A stretch of 26,924 bases of DNA from Schoenoplectus triqueter (taxonomy: Eukaryota > Streptophyta > Magnoliopsida > Poales > Cyperaceae): positions 1-26,924 of the forward strand of contig CAXKVV010001753.1 of NCBI GenBank assembly GCA_964058805.1, given 5' to 3'. The notes below the pieces were generated by a model. It searched no databases. It worked only from the letters and a program-made list of their open reading frames with translations, and had not been told where the DNA came from. This document shows positions 18,712 through 26,924 of the stretch, piece by piece (the first letter of the stretch is position 1; each line of letters opens with the position of its first letter). A program made the position numbers and the translations under genes.

Positions 18712-21700
18712 ATGCCCCTTCAGCCTTTAGGCGTTGCCTCTACAGCCCCTTTGACACATCTCCTGGGCAAGGAGATCATTGACGGGGAGGCCTCTCGGTG
18801 GACTTCCGCTTCTTTTATGGCTCCTTTAGAGTGCCACGGTTACCAGCTGGAGTGGACTCGATATATACTCGTGCGGGAGAGGGCTATACTTGAGCGTACT
18901 GGGATATACGACCCGATCTTTCTGTCGATGTTTCGCTATCACATCGACACACCCTGGCTGTGGGCCTTTTGCGAGAGGTGGAACTATTCCACCAACACTT
19001 TGTTCATCGATGACCGGGAGCTGACTCCGACCCTCCTGGAGATACAGCAGTTGACAGGGTTGCCGATCTTTGGCTGGTTTTACGACGAGTTCATAGTCTC
19101 GCCTGCTGACTTGAGAGATTCATCTCGATTCCCGTCATCTTTACAGAGGGTGTATGATATATACCACCACTTGAGAGGGGGTCACTCTGGAGTCCCCTTC
19201 AGACATTGGATTGCCTATTTCACAGATCGAGTTCATGCTTGTCCCGAGGGCTTAGCCTCTATTCGGGATCCTTTTGGTACAGGTCGGCTCGAGATTCACT
19301 ATGATGGCCCTACCCCTTCTCAGGATGCATTGTGCTCTCACGATATAGATCGGGAGACTTATCTGACCGCATTCATTTCCTGGTGGATCTGTTACTTTTT
19401 ACTACCCAGCTCCCCAGCATACACCATCCGACCTTCTGTATTTGTCATGGCGAGTTTGATTGCACGCGGCAGCAGGATTTCCTTAGCAGTGCCTGTATTG
19501 GCCAACATTTACAGGGGTCTTCGCGGTCTAGTATCATCTCGTAGTCCTTCGAGATGTAGGGAGCTGATTCCATGGCATTTGGTTAGCGGCTGGCTTCATA
19601 TGCATTGGTCAGGTTCTTATGATCCTGGTATGGCTGCTTCATTGAGAGACCATTTACCTCTGTTGGGCGATTTAGCCGGAGTACAGCCCACTTCTTTGAC
19701 TCCCACAGATGCCAGATACAGATTTTATAGGAGTCGTGATCATCTGAGGTTCGCTCGAGATAGACTGATGACTCGCAGGATAGCCAGGACCGTGGAGAGG
19801 TCAGTGGTTGATAGCAGGGTTCCTTCTTCTGACCCTTCCAGCATTCGGGATAGACTGACTGACTTGGAGTACCTTGTTAGCATCCGCTAGGGTTTCCTTC
19901 CTTTTAGATCGGGTGATCACATATTCATTGAGCCCTATTCACCTCATCGGTGTGCACATCAGTTTGGGCTAGATCAGGATATCCCAGCGCCTCTTCTCCG
20001 TCCTGAGTTTTTGGCAGCTGATTTGGAGGGTGTCGGGTGGTGTTACACTCACCTCTTCCGACTAGGTACAGGTGTTCGCTGCCAGATGGTTTCCACTTCC
20101 CGAGTTCCCACTTTCTCGAGACGTTATCAGCAGTGGTATCATGATGCCATCCGCTCTTATCAGTCATACACTCCTCCTGTAGTTGCACGTATCACTTGTC
20201 CTCGCGACGGACATGTCTTTTCTAGCGGCGATATCTCATACGGCCGCTCTCTTTTCCCAGACATCACTGTAGAGCCTATTGATTTCCAGGGTTTAGACAG
20301 CCGGTTTTCTCGTGCTCCTGTTAGGACTACTCTTACAGGTACACTTCATTATTCCTTTTAGGTTATTTTCCTTTCTGATAAGCCTCGTCTCATTTCAACC
20401 AATTCTCTTTTGATTCAGAGTTGGCTTACGAATATGATCATGCGGAGCCCGGGTTCTCGGTCCCTCGCCCGAGAGCTGTTGACGTTTGTTCTCATCCACC
20501 TGCCGAGCCACCGGCTTCAGCCGCCGTGGAGAGAGATCGAGACGGCGCTTCTCGGCCGCCTTCCCCATCTTCTTTCCCTTCTCCTATTTCGGGTAATTTT
20601 TTACTGGCTTGCCTATCTTTATTCGGGCGCACTTCATTTACATCTATGATTAGAGTTTATTTTCAGCTCACGGGACATCTCCTGTAGAGGCAGCCCGAGA
20701 TGACATTATAGCAGATCTATCGGCGCCTGCGAGCACTGTCATTTCAGGGTTTTGCACTGACCTTGCCGTCGCAGGTTCGTGTGCTTCATTTAATACTTAG
20801 TTGCCAGCATGCACTAGTATTTTCATTCTTACATGTGGATTTTACAGGTCCTGAGGCCGATGACATGGCATCTCCACATCGCTCGGAGTCCTTCTTCTAC
20901 GACGGTCCTGCCTCACCGTCGATCTTATTAGTACCCACAGGGGACGGTGACTCATTCGATGTGGTTCTGGGGCCGGTGCTCACTCTTGCACGACCAGATG
21001 AGGCTTCTTTAGAGCAGGGGAGTCCATTGGCTGTCGAGCCCGCAGGCGACGAGCCATTACTGATCGAGGGAGGGCCATCTCATGCTTCTTCATCTCCCGA
21101 CGGGCAGCCTCTCATGGCCACAGATGGCAGAGTCTCGACTGAGCGGGTTGCAGTCGATTATGACTCGGAGTTGGATGAGAGTTGGCTGGTGGAGCAGCTA
21201 TTCCACAGCCCAGAGACGGGGGTTCCGGCTAGCGAGGGTTTCACAGAGCCTCAGGCCTCTCCCGGTACTTTATATTTCCTTTATCATTTGCCCGTATTTT
21301 ATTTTTCATGTATTTATGCTTTCCATTTTATTTTGTAGCCGGGTCTGGTACACCTGCGGGTCCTCCTGAGGCGACCGACATCCCTATTCCTGATTCAGTC
21401 CCGCCTGTCTCAGGCGACGAGGCGATAGGTTAGATCTTCTCTTCCTTCTATTTCTTCTTTGGTTATAACAATTTGTCTAACCCATTTATTTTACTTGTAG
21501 ATGTTACATCGAGGGATGTGCAGCTCGCCCTGGCCGCGCTGGCGGATGCACTCCGAGACACCTTCTTCGGGGGCTATCCGCTAGATTTCGAGATCCTAGA
21601 CTCTCTGCCCAGTGGCTTCTCTTTCGATTGGTATAGGCTGATGCGGGATACCATTGCACCAGCTCTACTCATTGCACCTCGTCTCGAGAGTACTTTCATT

Positions 21701-22111
21701 TCCAGGAGGTGTGAGGAGCTACTCAGGGCTTACCAGGATGCGAGCTCTCTCGTATATCAGCACGAGTTGGAGATTCATGAGCTACGCAGGCATTTGGAGG
21801 CCGCTCGACTCCACTATCTTCAGCGGCTCTCTTCTTGTGCCACTCTCCGCTCCATGGGAGTCAGTGGTGGGCCTGCTCGACTGCTCGTGCAGGAGCTAGA
21901 GGACCACAGATTATCAGTAGAGGGCTTCTCTCGACATCTGGCGGGACGTCTCCCGGAGTTGCAGATTCATTCGAGCGCCCGGGATGGTGCTTTCTCTCAG
22001 TTTCTGGATTTCGAGGCAGCTTCCGAGGAGGACAGACACTCCCTCCATGCTCATCTGGAGACCATCAGCACCGTGCTATTAGAGCTGGAGTCCCGCTTTT
22101 TGGGCCCATAG
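18712..22111 (+). CDS. plant mobile domain (PMD) protein, six exons, one in-frame stop
   Basis: Exons: 18712-20338, 20419-20592, 20667-20774, 20848-21264, 21339-21428, 21501-22111. The introns are 80, 74, 73, 74 and 72 nt. All begin GT and end CAG or TAG, and all are phase 1. Joined, they give 1,009 codons ending TAG at 22109. Residues about 40-380 are a PMD (aminotransferase-like mobile domain): GIYDPIF (64-70), ERW (88-90), TNTLFIDDRELTPTL (94-108) and LTGLP (114-118). Codon 393 is TAG, yet the frame stays open for 150 more codons with PMD-like text (EPYSPHRCAHQFGLDQD). The middle exons are acidic and Ser/Pro-rich. The last (about 204 codons) is helical with a coiled-coil-like stretch near 21710-21820. 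Host PMD proteins (MAIN, MAIL1) act in the nucleus in silencing and genome stability; this protein's role is unknown. It runs antisense to, and converges on, the gypsy pol region. The start is the first ATG before the domain; upstream ATGs are out of frame. Confidence 0.75.
19888..19890 (+). other. in-frame TAG inside the PMD reading frame
   Basis: Codon 393, in context CGC TAG GGT. The same frame continues without another stop to the exon 1 donor at 20338. No intron of workable size removes it: the nearest GT...AG pair spans only 32 nt. A C-to-T change of CAG (a CHG methylation site in plants) is the simplest origin; readthrough is the alternative. Confidence 0.8.
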
Positions 22112-22705
22112 ATTGTACTTTTCATTTCTTCTTTTCTCCTTTTCTTTTGTTATACTTGATATAGGATGCCTTGACATTTATCATTTTGATCTCTTTATTG
22201 TGGATGATGCTTGCCTTTATTGTTATCCCTTCGTCACTTCCTCTGCAGCGCGAGGAAATATTTCATTCATTCATGCTGTGCACCTCCAATCTTATTTACA
22301 AAAGCGCCCTATTACAACTGCTTCATTCTTTCGCAGCGTCTAATCATAATAAAAGGAAAATCTTACAACATCCTATTACATTCATTCTATGTATGTTCAT
22401 CTTTATTTATTGCAATACAAACTCAAGTAACCGTGGTATTTTACGGATACCGAACCTGTCTGTATTGACCTCTAGGCCGGGTACAGAATAAACCCGTTTA
22501 TCCCTTTATTACTGATGGATAAACTTACCAGTATCAATTGGATTATGGATGCAATTGATAACACCATTTTGTGGATGTTCCTTGTATATTTAATTGACAT
22601 TTATTTTGTGGAAGCTCACACACTCTCCCCTCATTTGTGCACCATTGCGTGCGGAAGTGGAAACTCACATTCACTCATCTCCACTCAATTTGTTTTGTGG
22701 GGGTA
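22112..22705. other. spacer between the PMD gene and the 241-bp repeat
   Basis: No protein domain seen. The short overlapping plus-strand ORFs are not supported. It holds the probable 3' UTR of the PMD transcript. Confidence 0.5.
22348..22353 (+). terminator. possible polyadenylation signal of the PMD gene
   Basis: AATAAA lies 237 nt past the PMD stop codon and is the first perfect match seen after it. Plant signals are loose, so this is only a candidate. Confidence 0.35.
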
Positions 22706-23187
22706 CTACCCTCAAACATCCATCACGCATCCCTGCGAGATAGGCTTTCATCGGGTAGATCCGCTCTCCATGACCTGAGTCACTTCTTTAAGCGAATTAC
22801 TTTATTTGACACTGAATGTCGGGCAAAAGCATAAACCCTTAGTCTGACCCCTCCATGATCTATTTTGGGATTAGAAACAGACCACCTCCTTGGGCGTGTG
22901 GTACTTTTACGGATGAATGTACCCAACCTGCTTTTTTATATTTTGGCTACCCTCAAACATCCATCACGCATCCCTGCGAGACAGGCTTTCATCGGGTAGG
23001 TCCGCTCTCCATGACCTGAGTCACTTCTTTAAGCGAGCCGCTTTGTTTAACATGAAATGTCGGGTACAAGCGTAAACCCTTAGTCTGACCCCTCCATGAT
23101 CTATTTTGGGATTAGAAACAGACCACCTCCTTGGGCGTGTGGTGCTTTTACGGATGAATGCACCCAACCTAGCTTTGTATAACACTC
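22706..23187. repeat. 241-bp tandem repeat, two copies
   Basis: CTACCCTCAAACATCCATCA starts at 22706 and again at 22947. The copies stay closely similar through TCTCCATGACCTGAGTCAC, CCTTAGTCTGACCCCTCC and CCACCTCCTTGGGCGTGTGG, ending near ACCCAACCT. They lie between integrase and the antisense gene, where Tat elements often carry tandem repeats. Such repeats are a known source of plant satellites. Confidence 0.88.
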
Positions 23188-23848
23188 ATGGTGTCGGGGA
23201 CAAAGGTGGCAACCCCTTATTGAAAAGATTTTATTATTTTTTTATTATCATTTCATTTTTTTTTAGTAGGAAAATAGGTTTTTATTGTTTTACATATATA
23301 TCCTTTTATTTTATTAGAAGAGAGCAGATTTTTGTTATTAGTGATACATGTTACTAATAGTACGAGAGTTATTTATTTATATGCCCTCGAAAGCGACTAT
23401 TTACTAGCCACTAATTTGCTCGACCTATCCCTTGGCTTGCGCCGTGAGCGACCAATATGAGCAACTTTCGTCATTGGGCAACAGATGGTTTGAGGGACAA
23501 ACTGCAAACCCTGCCCATTTTTGTGTTTATTCTGTATCAAATGGACAAACCCAGTGGTATTTGTATTATGAGCCCAAACACCAAAGCTCTCGCCTTACAT
23601 TCTCGCGTGGTTTTGGCGTTGAATTCTCTTATTCTATATATTTTTATTTTTATAGGGCTAAATGTGTTTGTGCGGTTTTGGATTTTGGATGCATTCTATT
23701 TACAGATGCACAAGTAGGGTTTTTTTGGATTTTATGCAAAAGTGGAGGTTAGACATGGGTTTGTGTTTCGTGCACGTGTGTGTAAACGAACACTTATTCC
23801 CTCCTTATTTATTTACAATAGATACTACTCGGTCGGCCCCGCTCCGGG
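23188..23848. other. spacer downstream of integrase
   Basis: No recognised gene; plus-strand ORFs at 23432-23752 and overlapping frames lack any family motif. It contains T-rich runs near 23225-23265. It probably holds the 3' end of the pol coding unit's untranslated sequence. Confidence 0.45.
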
Positions 23849-24997
23849 CTATGTGTAGTACTTCTTCAGATATCGCCCATTAATCGGTGGCATGGGCCTT
23901 TCACCTTCATGGTCTATGAGTTGGTATGCGCCGCCCTCGTATACCTTCTCAATTACATATGGCCCTTCCCAGTTCGGAGAGAATTTCGGGCCGATGTGCC
24001 GGCCAATAATCGGCCTCTTAAGGACAAGAACAAGCTCCCCTTGTTGAAATGCCCTGACTCGCGCCATTTTGTCATATGCCCTTGCCATTTTTGCCTGATA
24101 TATTTCAAGGTTCTGCTGGGCTATCAGTCTCTTCTCGTCCATGGCATCCAACTCGTCCAATCTGAGTTGTTGGCATTCATCCATGGTCATATCATTTTGC
24201 ATAGCCACCCGTAATGACGGTAATTCCACCTCAAGAGGGAGAACGGCTTCAACCCCAAAAGCCAGAGAATATGGGGTAGCTTGCGTAGGTGTTCGGTACG
24301 TGGTCCGATAAGCCCATAATGCCTCCTGTAGACGATTATCCCAGTCTCGTTGGTTGCCGTCCACGGTCTTTTTCATAATATTTATTAGGGTTTTATTAAA
24401 GGCCTCGGCCAGGCCGTTGGCTCTCGGATTATAAATGGACGAGAATCTCCAATCAATATTAAATTGCTCCGCCAGGGCATAGACTTTAGAGCTCTTGAAG
24501 GCCGTCCCGTTATCGGATATTATCCGTTGTGGGGTACCGAATCGGTAGAGGATGTGCGTCTTAAAGAATTTAACCACATCGGATGCTTTAACTTCTTTGA
24601 GTGGGATGGCTTCAGCCCATTTTGTAAAATAATCTGTCGCTGCCAGGATAAACCGGTGACCTCTCGACGTCAGAGGGTCTATGGGCCCCACTATATCTGT
24701 GCCCCACATATTAAATGGCCAGGATGCTACCGTGGGGTGCAACGGGTTTGGCGCTTGATGTATAAAAGGGCCATGTATCTGGCACATGCGGCACTTCCTT
24801 GCGTGCTCTTCACAATCAGCCACCATCGTGGGCCAATAATACCCCATTCGCTTGATCTTTAATTTCATTTTTGGCCCAGACTGATGTGCTCCGCATAGTC
24901 CGGAATGAACTTCTTTCATAACTTGCTCGGCTTCAGGCCCTGATACACATCTTAGCCACAACTGATCATAAGACCGACGGTATAGCGTATTGCCCAC
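23849..24997 (-). CDS. Ty3/gypsy integrase (end of pol)
   Basis: Counting from the Met at 24997 (382 residues): zinc-binding His31, His38, Cys69 and Cys72 form an HHCC finger. The catalytic core has Asp101 (GTDIVGP), Asp162 (SDNGTAF) and Glu198 (NGLAEAF), with exactly 35 residues between the last two, so the DD35E triad is intact. The C-terminal part contains GPKFSPNWEGPYVI, the usual gypsy tail domain. Integrase inserts the element's cDNA into chromosomal DNA in the nucleus. The Met is not the natural start: the same frame runs upstream with integrase-like sequence to a TGA at 25067-25069 and is the same frame as the reverse transcriptase. No chromodomain was recognised, as expected of Tat. 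Confidence 0.9.
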   Translation of the reverse strand: MGNTLYRRSYDQLWLRCVSGPEAEQVMKEVHSGLCGAHQSGPKMKLKIKRMGYYWPTMVADCEEHARKCRMCQIHGPFIHQAPNPLHPTVASWPFNMWGTDIVGPIDPLTSRGHRFILAATDYFTKWAEAIPLKEVKASDVVKFFKTHILYRFGTPQRIISDNGTAFKSSKVYALAEQFNIDWRFSSIYNPRANGLAEAFNKTLINIMKKTVDGNQRDWDNRLQEALWAYRTTYRTPTQATPYSLAFGVEAVLPLEVELPSLRVAMQNDMTMDECQQLRLDELDAMDEKRLIAQQNLEIYQAKMARAYDKMARVRAFQQGELVLVLKRPIIGRHIGPKFSPNWEGPYVIEKVYEGGAYQLIDHEGERPMPPINGRYLKKYYT

Positions 24998-25066
24998 ATA
25001 CGCATATCGTAATACCCGCTTTCTTAGTTGATCAGCTATTCTTTTATCCTTGGGGAGGGTGTCATG

Positions 25067-25090
25067 TCAGAAATATTCGATGAACGGTTA
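25067..25090 (-). pseudogene. two nonsense codons breaking pol
   Basis: TAA (25088-25090) and TGA (25067-25069) interrupt one continuous pol frame. The codons between and after them still read like the linker found between the second RNase H and integrase. The natural protein is one polyprotein, so these are disabling mutations and not gene ends. TGA could derive from CGA by CpG deamination. Confidence 0.8.
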
Positions 25091-26923
25091 TCTCCAATCA
25101 TCGTCTTCTTCAGTTATCATTGTTTCCTGGCATTCTATCTTTTCTGGCCTAGTACCTTCATTATTCACATTATCTATCGTCTGACACAATGATAATGGCC
25201 TTCTATTACGGACGATGATGTGGATTTCCGGCTCTGTTGGTTCACCCAGCTCCTTGGCGAGTTTGGCCAACGCATCTGCTTCACCATTCACAGCCCTCGT
25301 GACCTTCTCGATGGACACATACAGGATTTTCTTCATTAATTCCATGGCCTTCTGGTGATATTGTATTAGTTCCGGCTTCAAAACCTTATATTCGCCAATT
25401 ATTTGATTTATTATCAGCTGTGAATCCCCAAAGATGCGCACAGCCTTGATTTCCAGCTCCAGTGATAGTTCTAGTCCGGCGATGAGTGCCTCATACTCTG
25501 CTTCATTATTTGTACATGGTTCAGTTAAAGCCAGAGAATGTCGTATTATCCCGCCTTCCGGGGTTACGAAGACTAGTCCTGCGCCAGCTCGCACAGTTGG
25601 GACTCCTGGGCCCGCGATCGGCTTAATCGACGAGGCACCATCAAAGTACATCTCCCATATAGGACTTCCTTCTTCAACATGTAGAGTTTCCTCGTCAGGA
25701 AAGTCGCATTTTAATGGGGAGTCATCTTGAATCGGGTGTGCAGCCAGGAAATCTGCTAGCGCCTGCCCCTTTATCGCCTTTTGCGGTGTATAGGTGATGT
25801 CGAACTCGGTAAGAATGATAGCCCACTTGGCCAGCCTCCCCGTTAGCATTGGCCGAGTCATCAGGTATTTGAGAGGATCTACCTTGGATATTAAAATGAT
25901 TTTATGGGCTAGCATGTAGTGCCTTAATTTCTTCACCGCGAAGATTAGGGCTAAACAATGCTTCTCAATCGGTGAATACCCGTGTTCTGCCCCTACCATC
26001 ATGCGACTTAAGTAATATAGCGCATTTTGGTTACCATCCTGGTTTTCTTGTGCCAACAAAGCTCCCAAGGATCCATCCAGGGCGGTCGTGTATAGAATAA
26101 GTTCCTTCCCGGGTATGGGCGCCGCCAATACTGGAGGGTTGAGTAGATATGCCTTGATTTCTTCAAAGGCTCGCTGGCACTCACCGTCCCACTTAAACGG
26201 GATATTCTTCTTAGTCAGCCGGGTGAAGGGTTGAATTTTACCCGATAGATTGGCTATGAATCGCCTGATGTACGCCAATTGCCCTTGCAAGGATCGCAAT
26301 TGTTTTAAATTCTTTGGTGGGGATAGTTCAGTTATTGCTTTGATCTTGTCCGGGTCTATTTCAATTCCCCTATGGCGTACCACAAATCCCAGAAATTTAC
26401 CGGATGATACCATGAATGCGCATTTCAACGGGTTTAATTTGAGCGCATGTTCTCTCAGGCGGTTGAAAACGACCTCAAGATATTGGAGGTGTTCTTCATA
26501 TGACATGGCCTTGATGACTAGATCGTCCACATAGCACTCAACTATCTTGTGGATTAGATCGTCGAATATTTTCGTCATCGCCCGTTGGTAGGTGGCACCT
26601 GCATTTTTCAGCCCAAACGGCATGACTTTGTAACAATAGATGCCAATCGGCGTGCGGAATGCCGTGTGCCTCTCATCTTCTGGCGCCATTTTAATTTGAT
26701 TATAGCCCGCATAACCGTCCATGAAGGAGAAGACTTCATAGGAGGATGTATGGTCAATTATGATTTCGGTTACTGGGAGCGGGAAATCATCTTTAGGGCA
26801 CGCCTTGTTTAGGTCCCGAAAATCTACGCAAATGCGGATCTGCCCATTTTTCTTCTTAACCGGGACAATGCTAGCCACCCATTCTGGCGTTTCTTCTTCT
26901 CGTATGAAGCCGGCGTCGATGAG
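25088..26923 (-). CDS. gypsy reverse transcriptase with dual RNase H (pol, 5'-truncated by window)
   Basis: The frame is open to the window edge. Positions are counted from the Met at 26878. Reverse transcriptase: VDFRDLNKACPKDDFPLP (18-35), FMDGYAGYNQI (52-62), MPFGLKNAGATYQ (86-98) and the catalytic YVDD at 116-119. RNase H 1 (about 258-380) retains LDGSLGALLAQE and YSPIEKHCLAL, but the expected third acidic residue near ISKVDPLKYL appears replaced. RNase H 2 (about 407-545) has Asp413 (YFDGASS), Glu461 (NNEAEYEAL), Asp485 (GDSQ) and Asp535 (GEADALA), a full D-E-D-D set of archaeal type. Reverse transcriptase copies the genomic RNA and RNase H degrades the RNA strand of the hybrid, in cytoplasmic particles. 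The dual RNase H places it in the Tat lineage. It is followed by two nonsense codons, so integrase is cut off from it. Confidence 0.93.
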   Translation of the reverse strand, partial: LIDAGFIREEETPEWVASIVPVKKKNGQIRICVDFRDLNKACPKDDFPLPVTEIIIDHTSSYEVFSFMDGYAGYNQIKMAPEDERHTAFRTPIGIYCYKVMPFGLKNAGATYQRAMTKIFDDLIHKIVECYVDDLVIKAMSYEEHLQYLEVVFNRLREHALKLNPLKCAFMVSSGKFLGFVVRHRGIEIDPDKIKAITELSPPKNLKQLRSLQGQLAYIRRFIANLSGKIQPFTRLTKKNIPFKWDGECQRAFEEIKAYLLNPPVLAAPIPGKELILYTTALDGSLGALLAQENQDGNQNALYYLSRMMVGAEHGYSPIEKHCLALIFAVKKLRHYMLAHKIILISKVDPLKYLMTRPMLTGRLAKWAIILTEFDITYTPQKAIKGQALADFLAAHPIQDDSPLKCDFPDEETLHVEEGSPIWEMYFDGASSIKPIAGPGVPTVRAGAGLVFVTPEGGIIRHSLALTEPCTNNEAEYEALIAGLELSLELEIKAVRIFGDSQLIINQIIGEYKVLKPELIQYHQKAMELMKKILYVSIEKVTRAVNGEADALAKLAKELGEPTEPEIHIIVRNRRPLSLCQTIDNVNNEGTRPEKIECQETMITEEDDDWR

Positions 26924-26924
26924 T

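Larger units (their letters stand above)
17216..26924 (-). mobile_element. Tat-lineage Ty3/gypsy retrotransposon, 3' part, with antisense PMD gene
   Basis: From right to left: reverse transcriptase, degenerate RNase H, archaeal-type second RNase H, integrase, a spacer with a 241-bp tandem repeat, the plus-strand PMD gene, then LTR-like sequence. A second RNase H between the first RNase H and integrase is diagnostic of the plant Tat group (Ogre, Retand, Grande, RIRE2). Tat elements also often carry long, repeat-prone stretches and extra ORFs between integrase and the 3' LTR. Gag, protease, primer-binding site and 5' LTR lie beyond the window. Two nonsense codons in pol and one in the PMD gene mark a non-autonomous copy. 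The left limit is a best guess. Confidence 0.65.

Noticed and set aside
18712..19890. PMD gene treated as ending at the TAG at 19888
   Set aside because: The same frame continues with PMD-like protein and splices cleanly into five further exons, so the TAG is more likely a mutation or readthrough site than the true end.
22706..23187. Direct repeats considered as a pair of short LTRs
   Set aside because: They are adjacent with a 241-bp period and have no internal sequence, TG...CA ends or target duplication.
23909..26812. Plus-strand ORFs lying over pol
   Set aside because: All are antisense shadows of strongly conserved reverse transcriptase, RNase H and integrase codons.

Overview
This is nuclear DNA from a flowering plant, most likely a eudicot. 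It is AT-rich and crowded with short non-autonomous transposons. It holds a split gene with GT-AG introns for a plant-type bHLH transcription factor, and decayed copia and Ty3/gypsy retroelements. No bacterial, organellar or RNA-gene features were recognised. The species cannot be named from the sequence.

Bases 1-10,000 are gene territory with small transposons. One complete host gene lies on the minus strand (4991-7903): seven coding exons, all introns in phase 0, 272 codons, a bHLH factor of the BEE/CIB/bHLH137 kind. A TATA box lies at 8035-8044 and a probable 3' UTR intron at 4719-4945. Around it are a SINE with a perfect 15-bp target duplication (2008-2128), a non-autonomous hAT element with a perfect 8-bp duplication (3319-3752), and two relatives of one hAT MITE family, one inside the gene's largest intron (6407-6898) and one just upstream of its promoter (8379-8888). 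Foldback MITEs lie at 765-1176, 9236-9645 and 9651-10015.

Bases 10,017-14,360 are repeat-derived. A wrecked copia reverse-transcriptase fragment (10726-11152) is bracketed by about fifteen copies of a short palindrome-like motif. It is followed by a 37-bp tandem repeat, a 227-bp duplication whose second copy carries extra 62-bp units, and a long AT-rich decayed repeat tract.

Bases 14,361-26,924 look like LTR/UTR sequence plus the 3' half of a Tat-lineage Ty3/gypsy retrotransposon on the minus strand. Its pol region runs reverse transcriptase, a degenerate first RNase H, a second archaeal-type RNase H with its acidic quartet, and integrase (26,923 down to 23,849), broken by two in-frame stops. 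Downstream of integrase, on the opposite strand, is a gene for a plant mobile domain (PMD) protein (18712-22111). It reads as six exons with five 72-80 nt introns, all in phase 1, over 1,009 codons, with one in-frame TAG. The two genes converge on a 1.7-kb spacer holding a 241-bp tandem repeat. An antisense gene can keep its introns inside a retrotransposon because the element's own RNA carries only their complement. This antisense, intron-bearing PMD gene is the most interesting object in the window. The LTR boundaries could not be fixed.
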